This document shows positions 12,476 to 28,422 of a stretch of DNA of 64,000 nucleotides, piece after piece. The notes beneath the pieces were generated by a model that saw only the letters and a program-made list of their open reading frames with translations, did not search any database and was not told the DNA's origin. The first letter of the stretch is position 1; every line of letters starts with the position of its first letter. The stretch comes from Nymphaea colorata (Eukaryota > Streptophyta > Magnoliopsida > Nymphaeales > Nymphaeaceae): the NCBI RefSeq assembly GCF_008831285.2, contig NC_045147.1, positions 13,990,854 through 14,054,853 on the forward strand. Reading direction: 5' to 3'. The translations under genes and the position numbers were made by a program.

Positions 12476-15269
12476 TTACAGCTCTCTCCCTCTCTGTCTC
12501 TCTCTAGAACAGCTGTGCAGTAAAAACTAAAAGTATGAATATGGAATCTTCTGCAATGTTACGCATTAGTGCATATGCTTCTGCTTCAGTGCTGGAGCAC
12601 TAGCAGCTGTAATAATTTCATCTGTTTCAACGAGATGAACATACCACTTTAGATTTTTTTGTCGTGCTTACTTATTAGTGTAATGGATATCGTTGCGATA
12701 CTTGTTTCCGTTTATGAAATATAGGAGTTTATGAAGACCAGAGATACTTAGCTTTGTCAACTTCATAATTTCTCATTTATAAATAAAGGAACAATAAGAT
12801 GGAATTTCTATGAATCGGGTCAACTCCAACCTCGTTGCAGTCCTTGTTGCCGATGAATTTTGGACCGCTTATCTCTACCTGATTGGATAATGTTTAGAGC
12901 CCAATTCAGACTGGGGCAGAAGCATAGTTTTTCAAATAAGAGTTCAAACAAAATCTGTCTCTGCCCAGTCTTCTCTGATTCCTCATGTCAGTGCCTCTTG
13001 TTCTTTGAATCCAGATGAAGCGGCTAGGTTTTACCCAGCTGCACGGCAAAACCAACGTTTATGAACACAGTCTGAAAGCAGATGACTATAGGCTGGAAAG
13101 AGCGGCTGAAAAGTATGGGATCTGGACAACCAACCACAACTAACTAGTAGGCCAAACCTTTGTTACCTGAAGACCCACTTTATTCTTTTATATTTTATAT
13201 GTAAAAAAGATGAAATCTTCTGACCATCCCTCACAAGTTGTGTTGTGAGAGGTCAGAGGGATGGAAATCTAAGAATCACACACACATACACACAGGTTGT
13301 GTGTGCGCATGCGTGTATGAGTAAATGATGACTCTACTTATCTAAAGTCGCTAAACCATCTAATTAGGATTGCCCATTGAAGAAGATACATAGAAACAAA
13401 GAGAAAAATGTGTGAACCATTTACTAGATGTAAATGGCCATCAAAGTTTTCTCCTTGTTTTTCTCTTAAGCCTCCATCATGTTAGATCATATAACTCAAA
13501 TTAAATGACTGAGTGATTCTAAGTTGCTGAATGACAAATGATGATCTCAAACCTACATTGATTTGGTACGCTTTTTCGTTTTTTCCTTTGATGGGTAGCA
13601 TGGGTGTGAACGACCTTTGCATTAACAGAGACAAGCTATAAAAGGGTGGGTTCATTTCCTTCCCTAATTTGCCGCAGCTAAAGCATTTAATATGACAGAT
13701 TCGGATCATCCTATCATGCCTAAAAGGATCCAACTCACATTGCTATTTTTTGATCCATATCTTTTTTATATGAATTTTTTCCTGCAACTTTTCCTTTCCA
13801 AGTTCAAGCTTCTTGATTTAGGAGATGCATGGGAAAAGCATCTCTGCTGTTTTTTTTTTATACTAGTGTCGTGCTTCCAGATTGGAATTTAGACTTTCTT
13901 TAATTTGATGGCTTTTTAGTCGACGCCAACCAACGCAGATCATATTAATTTAGAATATGTTGCTACATCCAAACAGTGTTCTAAGTTCTTATAATGCTTT
14001 TTTTCTGTCAACAAGCATGAAAAAAGAAACTGAACACGCCGAAAGTCCATGGACGGTTTGGATTGAACACCTTTGCGAGAAAGCAAAGCAAATTTCCAAC
14101 CAAAGAATGCCTTTCCCTTGCTTTTTCGGGTGAACCCAATTGAAAGATTCGAACCAGCGTGGAATTCCTAGGCTGCCAGTGAAAAGGATGTATTCGGAAA
14201 CCGGATCCAAAAATCTGTTTTATAATCTTAGATTTGGATCATGAAAGTGAGAACTAAATATGCATTTGGATTTGGACATGTAATTCATTTGTGAACCACT
14301 TGGATCCATGTCCATGTTCACAGTTGGCTCTTATGTGGACCTGCAAATATATACAAATGCAAAGTGATTTTTACAGGCAAAAGTAGCTACCCTTTTTAGA
14401 AATCAGAACATGTATTTTGGATTCGAAGTCAACTGTAGTATGTTGGATCTTTTTCGGGCCCGGATGCAACTTCACACTAAATGCAAGTTCTTCTTCACAC
14501 TCAATTTTGGATATATTGGAGTTCTGCTCATATCCGATTCTATATCAGCCTGTTCTGCGGGGAAAACTAAGGGAAACAAGGAAAGTAAATTATTGAAGTT
14601 AACGGCTTTAAAGAGAAATTAATTTTGATTTTGAACGAGGCTCTACCATTTCTTCCTAAACAAAGTCAGCCAAGAAATTTTATTAGTTTTTCTTAAAGCT
14701 GCAATGAAATTGTTACTTTCCCACACCAGTCCAAAATGAAACTAATAAGTAAACTAGCGATCGTTTGGTATTTCTTAGAAAAGTTCAATAAGAAAATGCA
14801 CTTTATACTTGCTATGCATTTATTGGTTTCAAGTCTCAGCTCCATCCATTTATCTCATTACCATTTGAGAGTCAAAAAATTCGGGTGATGAGTCAAAATT
14901 CTCCCTTTACTTTTTTACATAATTTTATGAGAGAAATCTTTCTATTTCATGATATATTTCGAACTAACTCATTTGGAAATTTTTATATAATCTTATTTAC
15001 ACATAAAAAGATATGATTTATATTCACAAACTTTTAGATGTAAAATCATACACAAAAAGTAGATCGTAGAAAATGAGTGAAAAATGTTTTAAATAGAGAA
15101 AGTTAGTCCGCCAATCTATGAGTAAAGCCAAGGCTACTATGAGTTTAATTTAGCATGCTTTTGCTTTTATTATAGACCAAAGTGCTTAAGAAAAAAAAGA
15201 AGAGAAAATTAGGGAGGGCTTGACGTGTCCGGCTTCGGTCATGGGAACGAATCACGGTGACCGGGCACT
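12476..15269. other. Spacer between the proline-rich gene and actin 2
   Basis: The 3' part of the small gene is conserved with the second unit (AGCTGTGCAGTAAAAA near 12511, TTTCATCTGTTTC near 12617). Two further blocks, near 12825-12975 and 13685-14210, also reappear in the second spacer (near 21290-21415 and 23195-23760), showing that the tandem unit spans the whole spacer. A small hairpin and a CA/TG run lie near 13230-13310. No gene is recognised. Confidence 0.6.
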
Positions 15270-15490
15270 CGCCTTTCATTTCATTTAATTTGGCACCCAT
15301 TTCGTCCGCAGGCCCTCCGCCCCCCCGCTTAAAGACGGATGCCTCCAAGCCTTACGCTTTAGTTCCCCCGCCTCGATCCCTTCCATTTCTTCTCTCCCCC
15401 TTCCCTTCCTGGCGGAGACATAGGAAGAAGAAGAGGGAGAAGAAGGAGAAGAGGGCTGCCTGCTTCACCCTGACACTATTCCAGTCCAAG
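15270..15490 (+). promoter_or_regulatory. Promoter and non-coding leader exon of actin 2
   Basis: It shares with the actin 3 promoter a block TTTCATTTAATTTGGCAC followed by CATTTCG, then CGCTTAAAGACGGATGCC (possible TATA-like A-rich word), a CT-rich tract and the leader GGAGACATAGGAAGAAG. The donor is AAG|GTACCC at 15490/15491. The leader intron is 15491-17183 and ends in GCAG before GTTTGATATAGGAAAATG. Confidence 0.6.
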
Positions 15491-17198
15491 GTACCCTCTT
15501 CCTCCCTTTCCAAGAAGTGTGTATCTGTTTCTTCGACGAGTTTCCTGTTTCTGTTGTTTGTTATGTCGATCGATTTGGTATAGGTTCTCCTTCTCGGCTG
15601 AGATCTGGCTTTTCCTCACTCGATGGGCTGTAACATTCCCCCATCCTGATTCTCGCAGCCTGTTTTTGGTTTCTGGTCCAGATCTGGGGCTTTATTGATG
15701 CGTGTGCTCGACCTTTAATCTGCGTTTTGTTTTTATCATTAGTACTTTGTGGTTTTCCTGTGCGAGGTCATTTGACGATCTGTATTTGATAGTTTTTTTA
15801 TTTGAATTAGCTAGCGTTCATTCTTTGTCAGTTCAATTCTGTTGCTTGCTGATCGTTTTATGCCCCGACTAAGGACTCGCGCTTTCAATAGATTTGCTTT
15901 TACAGATCTAGAAGAAGGCTGCCATTTCTTTTAATGTTCTTTTGTTGCTGAAGAATTTACGTACTAATGTGCCCATTTTGTTAACAGATTTCATGTTCTT
16001 GATTTTTTCTGACAGTGCGTGGTTTAATGCTTGGAAGTTGGAAGCGAACTTTAATCCAACTGTACAACTCACTCTCACACACAGACACGTACACGCTACT
16101 TTAGATGCTTCTTGTTTTAGAAGTCGCTGCTGAATGTGACATGCTATCTCTTTCTGTTCTATTCGTATGCTTTGGCAAAGAGGTAGCTGCATGAATAATG
16201 AAGTCAACGTGCGTACGCATCACATTCTGTTCTGTCATACATTGCGCTTCTTGTCTCTCCAGGCAAGTAGGTGCATACGGAAACACTTTCCTTTTCCCGA
16301 TTAACTTCGATGATGGATGCATGTTTCAAGGAGTTTTCTTCCTGTCAGAAATATAAAAATGGGAAAGGAAAACATATACGAAAAATTTAATTTAGAATTT
16401 GTGTTGTCAAATATGAGTTCTGTAGCATTCACTAAAATTCTGAGAAACTGATGGATATCTTGTTCGTGTAATGTTTATATCATCCAAACAGATGGAAATG
16501 TTAAAAGTGTCATCTTTCCTTTCGTTGGAAGGTTATGGTTAGTAGCTAGTTTTCCTTTTCTTTTGGTTTGGATTTTCTGTTTCCATCGGTTGTTAGATAC
16601 ACAATACTTTTCGAGATTTTGTACTTCTCATAGCAAATGAGGCAAGTGGGTGTGAGTGTGTACGTGGGATGTGTGCTCTGTAACTTGAATGATGTTGCAT
16701 GCTCTCAAGTGGTTGAAAGTTTTATCTTCAGAGAGTTGTTTCATGAGGAAGCATGATGGTATTCTCATTTGTCATTGTTGAAAAATCATGAATTTTTAAT
16801 ATGTGGCTTTGTTTTGAACTTTATCTTTTCAAAGTGAGTGATAATTTGGTTAATGAAATAACATTCTGGAGATATTTTGTTTATAATATAAAGCAACATA
16901 GATGTTGGTGGCATTCCTGCACTTATTTCTGTTAAATCATTTTGGTTTGATTTATTGCAACAAGACTGGCACAATTCTCAGCTATTCTCAGACTATGGTG
17001 ATTGGCACTGCCTTTTCTGTCCCATAGAGCAATAAAATGTGTTGTTGCTTCATGCTCTTGTTGCAGCAGTAGCATTAACTACAATGAACCTAATAGTTTC
17101 AAACTTTCAACTGACCTTGATAATCTTGAAATTCTTGCCTTCTCTCTATGATGGATTTCATATGTGTTTGCTTTAAAATGCAGGTTTGATATAGGAAA

Positions 17199-19075
<1,877 letters not shown>

Positions 19076-19934
19076 ATCTGGTTCTTCTATTTCCAGTAAC
19101 ATTTTTCTTTCGCTTGTGGAGTCAGTGTTTGGCTGTGAAATTGTTTTCAATTGTTATATCCCTTGTTTAAATTTCTTTTTGCCCTTTCATATATTATGTA
19201 ATGGCAGGAACCTCGTTTAGGTGGGATCGATATTTGTAGCACAATTTTATTAAGTTTGGGAGTGGCAGGGACTTTCTTTCGTAGTTTTCTCCTGTGCTGT
19301 TCAACCTTAACCATACTCAACACTTTAAGCAGCCTCCTTTTCCAATGATTCTATTTCTCGTGGATGCTTTCTTCCTGCCTTTATAAATAAGAATCTTTTT
19401 TTCCTTATTGTCGAAAGAGGCAGTCTCTGGAACAGCTTTAAGTCCAGGTGAACGGCGGCACTCTCTGCACACAAACGGAAGAATAGAATGATCCTTTTCT
19501 TCTGTCACACCAGACAAAGGTAACCCACGGGTTTAAATCAGGGTGAACAGTAGCAGTGACGCATATAAAATGCTCAAGATGGGAAATAATTTAGAAAAGG
19601 AATAAATCTGAAGACAATTGCAAAGTCTATTTGTCCAAGACACGCCCATCGCTGTGACTGAGGAACTATACATCGACGTCTGAAATGTCCCATCCCTTCC
19701 ACAACTTGCCGCTGCTGAATCCTCGTCCCATGCCCTCGCTCCACTACAGTTTAATCAGAACGACGGGAACCAAGACTAGAGTATCTAATTCTGGACAAGG
19801 TTGATTATGGAATGGCCGTGAAATCTCGAATTGGGCTTTCTCCTTGTCGTGGCGTTCCCATTTGTTAATACTTGATGCTGGCTCCAACCGTTGAAGCAAA
19901 AACAAACTCTCGACTCGAAGAAGCTTTGGACAAA
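19076..19934. other. Actin 2 3' region and upstream of the decayed proline-rich copy
   Basis: It is homologous to two pieces of the actin 1 unit: the actin 3' flank, and from about 19440 the 450 bp upstream of the small proline-rich gene (shared CACAAACGGAAGA and ACGGGTTTAA). The stretch between these pieces in unit 1 (roughly 10260-11690) is largely missing here. Confidence 0.6.
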
Positions 19935-20251
19935 AGGGTTCTGGTTTCCCCACGCATCTTCTTCCTTCTGCTGCTTGGTCTCGGGGCGGTTACCTTTCTT
20001 TCCGCCGGGGCCTTTCTCGTCCTGCTTCGCCGTGCTACCGACCATCATGTCGTCACCACCACCACCACCACGATCCATACGCTCCTCCTCCCCCTCCTAG
20101 GACGGCTTATACAAGTTCATCTACACCACCTTTCACCGTTACTAAGAGGGTTCTCCACCGGAATCTTCCAACACCTTCTGCTGCTCGACGCATCTACTTC
20201 TCACCACCACCCTCCATCAGGTCTCCTCCTCCTCCAGCACCCTCTTACTAA
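19935..20251 (+). pseudogene. Decayed copy of the small proline-rich protein gene
   Basis: It aligns along its length to the intact gene at 12158-12475. The base triplet matching the start ATG reads AGG here (19935-19937), and the upstream TATA box is gone. A net gain of eight bases near 20007-20030 puts the signal-peptide frame out of register with the proline-rich frame, which otherwise stays open to TAA at 20249-20251 (PPFTVTKRVLHRNLPTP and IYFSPPP are still readable). An ATG at 19875 is in frame with the signal-like segment and could give a 126-residue hybrid, but this would lack the conserved tail. Most likely it is a pseudogene. Confidence 0.75.
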
Positions 20252-22156
20252 TTAGATGTTGGCTCTTTACCACCTGGCGTGCTATATGGATTACCAGGGA
20301 CAATATCATATACAGGAATGCAACCCTCAACACTCGCAAGCTCGGCTATGGTATTTTGTTTGATGTATCCATCTTGCATCACCGAGGATGACTGGTGGCT
20401 GTGTTTTCCTTTCAATGGTTCTTTTTTTTTTTTTTTTCCAATCTCTTTTGTTTGTCAGCTGAACTAAGGATGACTGTCCTTTTTTTTCACGGCCTATAAT
20501 CTGCCCCAACATCTTGTTGGGTTTTGAAATGTTGAAGAATCAAGTCTCTCTCTCTCTCTCTCCATCAGATGTGCAGTAAAAAGCATGATTATGGGATCCT
20601 CTGCAGTGTACGCATTGGGGACTATGCCTTTGTTCAGTGCGTCGGGCAGCTGTCGTGATTTCATCTGTTTCTGCTTGTGCAATATTACTGTCATTTAGAT
20701 TTCGTTTTTGGGCTTCCAAGTTGTAACGGATATCGGGTCAATAGTTGATTTGAGATTATGAATGATAGGCATTTATGAAGACCAGCAAGTTTGTCCTTTT
20801 CAAGTGTATAATTCGTCAGTTATAAATGAAGGAGCAATGACGTGTCGCTGGGCTCACCTATTATATTCATCTGAATTATTTCTCTCTCTTCTTAATGTCC
20901 TTGAATCCCTTTTCCTTTCCCTTCAAGAAATGTTAGCTAATACATACAATAGAATGACAGGGTAAGAGGCACCCTGATCCATTGCATGGCAGCTTCATTT
21001 TCAATCTCAAATGGAAGAAAAGTGGAAGACTAATCGAGATACACTCATACACAACTAAAATCAAAATTCGTTAATTTATATGTGGGTTCATATCACTATA
21101 AAAGCACATACACACATGCAATCCGGTCAGATTTGGATATACCAGTTCCGACTCTATTTCGAATTTGAATTAAATTCTGAAGTCTGATTTGCCGTGGATC
21201 TGGGTCGGATCCAACCCTGATGCAGTTTTTGCTTGTAAATAACATACTTTGAATAAAATTTTTATTGGAACCATGCTCGAATCAATTCTGGACGAGGTCA
21301 ACTCTATCTGATTGGATCATGTTTGGAGCCCAGTTAAGAATCAGGCAGAAGAGTGCATAGCCTTTGAAATTCAAATTCAAATTCAAATTCAAACGGGAAT
21401 CTGTCTTTGCCCTCTTGGATTCCCTTTGAAATTAATTTCACTTCTCGGCTTTTGATACGCTTCCCTGGACCACATTGCCTATGCCGATACAATAATTTCC
21501 AAGCCATTCATTTCCCCCTCTTTCACTTCACGCATCTCTTCCACACCAACCGGAGTTAAAACTTGTCCTTCAAAAAATTAGTTGACACACGTTAAGCTTT
21601 TTCAGTCGTTTTTGATGAACTCATAAGCTTTTACATAACGGTATCGAAGAGGTGCCTGTTCTTCTGCAGTAATTTAGAAATAAAGATCGGGCGAAGAAGT
21701 GTTCTTATTAACTAAAATTTAGGAATAATAAAATATGCTAATCTGGATATATCAAAACATGCGGTCTAGTAGTATCGGGCGTGGAGGGTAATATAAAGTG
21801 AGCATAAGGAAACTTAGTTTTGAAGTCATTTGATCACTTCAACGCATTAAGTGAACGAGCTACAAGAATTGTAGATATATTATATTAGCTTTCAGGAGTG
21901 GTGAGAGGAGAATGTGGAAGGTATCGATTTGAAGACCCAGGATTAAGTCTTCTCCATCTCACTCTGTTTGATCTTGATGATGTTGTCCTAAGGCTACCTC
22001 AAAGCATGTTGCTTACTTCATTTCAGCCATGATTTAGTTTACGTGGTTGAGAGAAAATTAAGACGTGACATTTTATTTATTTAATATTAATTCATGTCTT
22101 TTCTTCTTTTTCTCAACGATCGATCGATTATAAAAAAAAAAACAGCTGCCTAAATC

Positions 22157-22528
22157 TAAGGGTGGGCACTGGGCCTAAGCGAGTATCCAACCCATAATGG
22201 GCCATGTTTCTAGCCCGTGGGATGGCCTGGTTTTTTTCTTTTCTTTTCTTGTTTTAAAAAGAGCTGGGCCAAGCCTACCCAGGCTGGGTATTGGGGGTCC
22301 GACTTAGCCCAATACATACATTTAAATATCATCTCTTTACCTTTCTCTATTTTATTATCTCTTTGTCTACATATTGTCTTTCTCGGCGAGATGCCGGGGG
22401 CCATGAGCGACTGTCACAAGTAGTTACTCATTTTTTTTTATTTCTCTGCAGACCATGAGGGACCGCCAGGGCTCTTGCTAAGGTATGTAAAACTTATTCT
22501 TCTTCTTTTTCTTCTTCCTCTCTCTCAT

Positions 22529-22559
<31 letters not shown>

Positions 22560-22700
22560 TATTTAGAACCACCAAATCAAATTGGGTAGGCCTTGGGCCA
22601 TGCAGTTGACGATCACGTCTGGGCTGTCAGTAAGGGCTTTCAGCCTGTCCGAGCCAGACTTTGTCGGGGCCGATCAGGCTTGGCCCAATGCCCAGTCCTA
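22157..22700. mobile_element. Non-autonomous hAT-like element, 544 bp
   Basis: Its left end TAAGGGTGGGCACTGGGCC and the complement of its right end TAGGACTGGGCATTGGGCC pair over 19 bases with four mismatches. The flanking 8-mers CCTAAATC (22149-22156) and CCTAACTC (22701-22708) differ at one base, a hAT-length target duplication. Subterminal regions are rich in GGGCC and GGCCC words. The middle holds a TA microsatellite. No transposase is encoded. Confidence 0.75.
22529..22555. repeat. (TA)n microsatellite
   Basis: A TA run of about 27 bases inside the hAT-like element, preceded by a TC-rich tract. Confidence 0.9.
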
Positions 22701-24569
22701 CCTAACTCCCTTCCCTACGCAACAGGCTTGATGCAAAATGATCACTAAGATAGACTTGCTACCATGGTATGATCTCTACCCCTCTCCCTAATGACATCGA
22801 GAATTGGATTGAGGGGTGTTATTTGGTGGTTTCCAAACGGAGTTATTTGTTCTCTCCCCTCTTCTCTCTTTCTGCCTGTTTTTTTTTTTTTTTCTTTCTA
22901 AATTCTTTTGATGAGTCCATCCAAACAGGGAGCTGGACACTCTCAGTCAACAACCAAAATATATAATGTGAAAAGAAAAATCTTTTTGTAATGACAAAAA
23001 AAAAAAGCAATGATAAAAGACCAAAAATTGACATTTTGGTTTAAAAAATCACCAAAATATCATACTCCCGGCATTCTTTTTGGTGCACCCAACTCACTCC
23101 GGAGTCTGTCATGCGATTGCGACCTCGTTTAAACGGGAGTTTCATTAGGGGCAGTCAAGCCATGAAAAGTGGAGTGGATTATAGTGGCGGCAAATGCATT
23201 TAATACAAGAGATCTGGATCACCTTGTCATCCCTAAAAGGATCCAACCGACATTCCCGTCTCCATCCGTATCTTGTTCGCAATTCTTGACTTAGTTCTTT
23301 ATTATGTTTTATTTGTATAATTTATCAGACATTCGTTCCTTGGTTGTGGGGAAAGTATCTTCATTACTTTGGCATTATAATAGAAGTGGTGCGCTCCCGG
23401 ATTGGAATTTGGAGTTTCATTAACTTGAAGGCTTCAAGTCAATGCGGGCGCGGATATAATCGTTTAGAATTCGTTGTCACATGCAAACAGGGCTCTTAGT
23501 TCTTATCATGCCCCTTTTCTTTTTTCTGGCAAAAGGCGTGAAAAGAAGGAAACTCCAAACACCGAAAGTTCTTGGCCGGTTTGGTTTGGACTTTTTTCTA
23601 AGAGAAACTCAGCAAATTTCCGACCAGAGAGAGAAAGCCTTTCCCTTGCCTTTTCGAGCGATCCAATTGAAAATTTCGAACCATTGTGGAATTCCTTACT
23701 GGGAGGTAGGCTTCAGGTGAAAAGGATATATTCATAAACTGAATCCAAATCTGTCCTACAATCTTGGACTTGGATCATCGAAATAAGGTCTAACGTGGAT
23801 CTATGTCTACCTTCACTGTCAATGTTATTGTGGATCTAGAAAAATATATCACTGTTTCAAAGGGTTGTTCAGTAATTGTTACTGTTCTATGAATCTGATA
23901 AAAAAAAAAGGATACGTTAAGGGCTATATCTCAAATCATATGTCACGGTCCGATACATTTTAGAAATATTGCCATAGTTGATACAATAGTCTGTAGTAAA
24001 CTAATCAATAACTGGGTATCTCTCATTCAAATTCCTACCTTCATACCAAATCTGACCTTTACTGCCTATTGCATCTTGAACAGATGTCCATATTTCATAA
24101 TAAAATTGGATCTAATTCATTTACAATTTTAGAAAACCCCACTTACAAAATTTTGAAAAATACAATGTAAATTCGCAAGGTTTTCGATGTAAAAATCAAA
24201 TACATAAATAAGATTATAGGGAAAACATATTTATAAATGCTTAATTTTCCATATTCTTACTCCCTCATTTTTCAGTAGATAAGAAATATAGGCAAATAAA
24301 TGTTTAATTTCATAGAACGATATCTATTTGGATTGAAAATGATGGTATTATAATGCTTTAGTTGATGAATGGATCACAAGTCGACTCCGATTCCGAAATA
24401 GTTTTGAACCCACAGGCGAAGGAAAAAATAAAAAACTTCAACCCTTTTTCAAGCAGCTTCCGCTTGTCAGAAAAAACAATTTATTTCTTAAACGTGCTTA
24501 AAAAGCGGAAAATGTGGCTAGCGTGTCCGTCCTGGGTCCTCGGAGCGTATCACGGTGAGCCGTCATTTG

Positions 24570-24801
24570 CTTTTCATTTCATTTCATTTAATTTGGCACT
24601 CATTTCGACAGCGACCCACCGCTCCCCGCTTAAAAACGGATCCCTCCAATTCCAAGCGTTCCGCTTTTCTTCCCCACCTCGATCCCTCCCTCCCATTTCT
24701 TCTCCCTTTCCCTTCCTGACGAAGACATAGGAAGAAGGAGAGGGAGAAGAAGAACAAGAAGAGGGCTGCCTGCTTCACCTGTGATTTTATTCAAGCTCAG
24801 G
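24570..24801 (+). promoter_or_regulatory. Promoter and non-coding leader exon of actin 3
   Basis: It closely matches the actin 2 promoter: TTTCATTTAATTTGGCACTC, CGCTTAAAAACGGATCCC (possible TATA-like A-rich word), a CT-rich tract and the leader GAAGACATAGGAAGAAGG. The donor is CAGG or CAG before GTACTC at about 24801. The leader intron runs to 26729, ending GCAG before GTTTGATATAGCAAAATG. Confidence 0.6.
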
Positions 24802-25687
24802 GTACTCACTGCCCCCTCTCTTTTCATAACTTGTCTATGCTTCTTCGACGAGTTTCGTGTTTCTCTTGTTTGTTATTCCGATCCATTTGGTATAGGTTCT
24901 CCTTCTCGTTTGAGATCTGGTTTTTCGTCACTCAATGGGCTGTAACTTATACCGATCGTGATCCTTGTAGCCTATGCTTGGTTTCTGGTCCAGATCTGGG
25001 GCCTTTTTGCTACTTGTGCTCGATCCTTGGTCTTCGTCTTGTTTTTATTATGAATATTTTGTGGTTTTCTCTGCGAGATCATTTGTTGATCTGTATTTGA
25101 TGGTTTTTTTATTAAATTTTGTGCATTTCGTGATTAGTTGTGTGTTGCGGTGGTGTTTGTTGTTTCTCTTATGTTAAGGGAATTAGCTGTCGTTCGTTGT
25201 TTGTTTCTTCAATTCTGTTGCTTGCTGATCGTTTTTATGCCCCGATTGCAGATTCGAGCTTTCGGTAGATTTGCCTTTACAGATCTAGAAGAAGGCTGTT
25301 TTTTTTCTTTTTCTTTTTTTTTTGCTAACTAGGAAATTATATAATGTGCTCATTTTGTTAACAAATTTCATTTTCTTGATTTTTTCTAATGGTACTTGGT
25401 TTAATGCTGGAAGAGAACTTTTAATCCAACCGTTAAACTCTCTCCCACACACACACACGCTCGTATGTGGTGGTTCAGTTTCTTCTTGTTTTAGAAGCCG
25501 CTGCTGAATGTGACATTCTATTCTCTCTCTTGTTCGCATGCTTTGAAAGAGGTAGCTACATGTGTAATGAAATCGACGCGCATACTCACCACATTGTGTT
25601 CCTTAGTACATTGGGGTGTTTGTTTTTCCGGGCAAGTAGGCGAGTAAGAAACATTCTTGTTAGCAGTTTCTTTTCCCCGATAAACGT

Positions 25688-25751
25688 CAATGGTGGATAG
25701 ATATTTCAATGAGTTTTCTCAATGGTGGATAGATATTTCAATGAGTTTTCT
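25688..25751 (+). repeat. 32-bp perfect tandem duplication in the actin 3 leader intron
   Basis: The phrase CAATGGTGGATAGATATTTC and its continuation occur twice in a row with no mismatch. Actin 2 has one related copy only (near 16305). Confidence 0.9.
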
Positions 25752-26103
25752 TTCTCTTGGAAATGCAAAAAATGTGAAAGGAGAACCCGAACTAAAAAGT
25801 CAATTTGAAATTTATATTGCCATAATATGATTTCTTTAGCATTCATTAGGATTCTGTGGAATCATTGATATCCTGTGCCTCTAATGTCTATATCATCCAA
25901 GCTCAAGGAAGTGTTTAAAGTTTCATCTATCGTATATTTGGAAGGTTATGACTTATGATTAGTTTATGTTGGTTTCATTTTCTCATGATTTGACTTTTTC
26001 TGTTTTTTATCAGTTGTTTGTTACCCATTACCTTACTGATAGGTCGATGCTTCTGATCATTTTCAATTTGAATTCAGACTTTTTCGCTATATGAGCCATA
26101 ATT

Positions 26104-26219
26104 CAAGTTCTCTGCTGCTCGAGATGATGTACTTCTCATAGCAAATGAGGCAACTTTATTTCATGGTCCAAGTTCTATGCTGCTCGGGATGATGTACTTC
26201 TCAAAGAAAATGGGTCAAT
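26104..26219 (+). repeat. Imperfect tandem duplication (period about 66) in the actin 3 leader intron
   Basis: The phrase GATGATGTACTTCTCA with flanking CAAGTTCT and GCTGCTCG occurs twice. The actin 2 leader intron has a single related copy near 16621. Confidence 0.8.
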
Positions 26220-26744
26220 TGTATGTGTGTCTTTGTGTGTTTTGAGTGTGGGATATGTGTTCTATGACATGATTAACGTTGCTTGACATGTGCCCTTAAG
26301 TGCTATCAAATTTTATCTTCACCGAGTTGTTTGACGAGGGAGCACTGATAAGATGGTATGCTCATTTCATGAATTTAAGGCTTTAAGCTGTGGCTGTTTT
26401 GAACTTTGGGTTTTCAAAGCGAGTAATACAAGTTGGTTAATAAAATATTATTCTAGAAATTTTGTTATGACAAAGCAAGGTGGATGTCCGTGGCATTTCT
26501 TTACTTACATAAAGAGGATCTGTTGAATTATTTTCTGTTGCATATCTAAATTTTGGTTTGAACTTTTTATTATTACAATAAGTCTGCCACAATATTCAGC
26601 TAATCTCAGACTACGGTGATTACCGCTGCTTTTTATCTTGGAGTTCACTGTAATATACCTCACAGTTTTCAACTGATGTTGATAATCTTTAAAATAATGC
26701 ATGTCATATGTGTTTGCTTTTAGAAGCAGGTTTGATATAGCAAA

Positions 26745-28422
<1,678 letters not shown>

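Larger units (their letters stand above)
20252..24569. other. Spacer between unit 2 and actin 3
   Basis: About 270 bp directly after the decayed gene (20255-20545) has no counterpart in unit 1. Homology to unit 1 then resumes (GTGCAGTAAAAAG, TTTCATCTGTTTC, and blocks near 21290 and 23195-23760). A hAT-like element sits at 22157-22700. The rest is AT-rich with no gene recognised. Confidence 0.6.

Noticed and set aside
12102-12530. A 142-codon + frame overlapping the small proline-rich gene
   Set aside because: It is out of frame with the signal peptide; the 12158 frame has the TATA box, signal sequence and conserved tail.
13225-13325. Hairpin and CA/TG-rich stretch as a possible small RNA locus
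   Set aside because: The stems are short and simple-sequence in nature, with no sign of a miRNA-type foldback.
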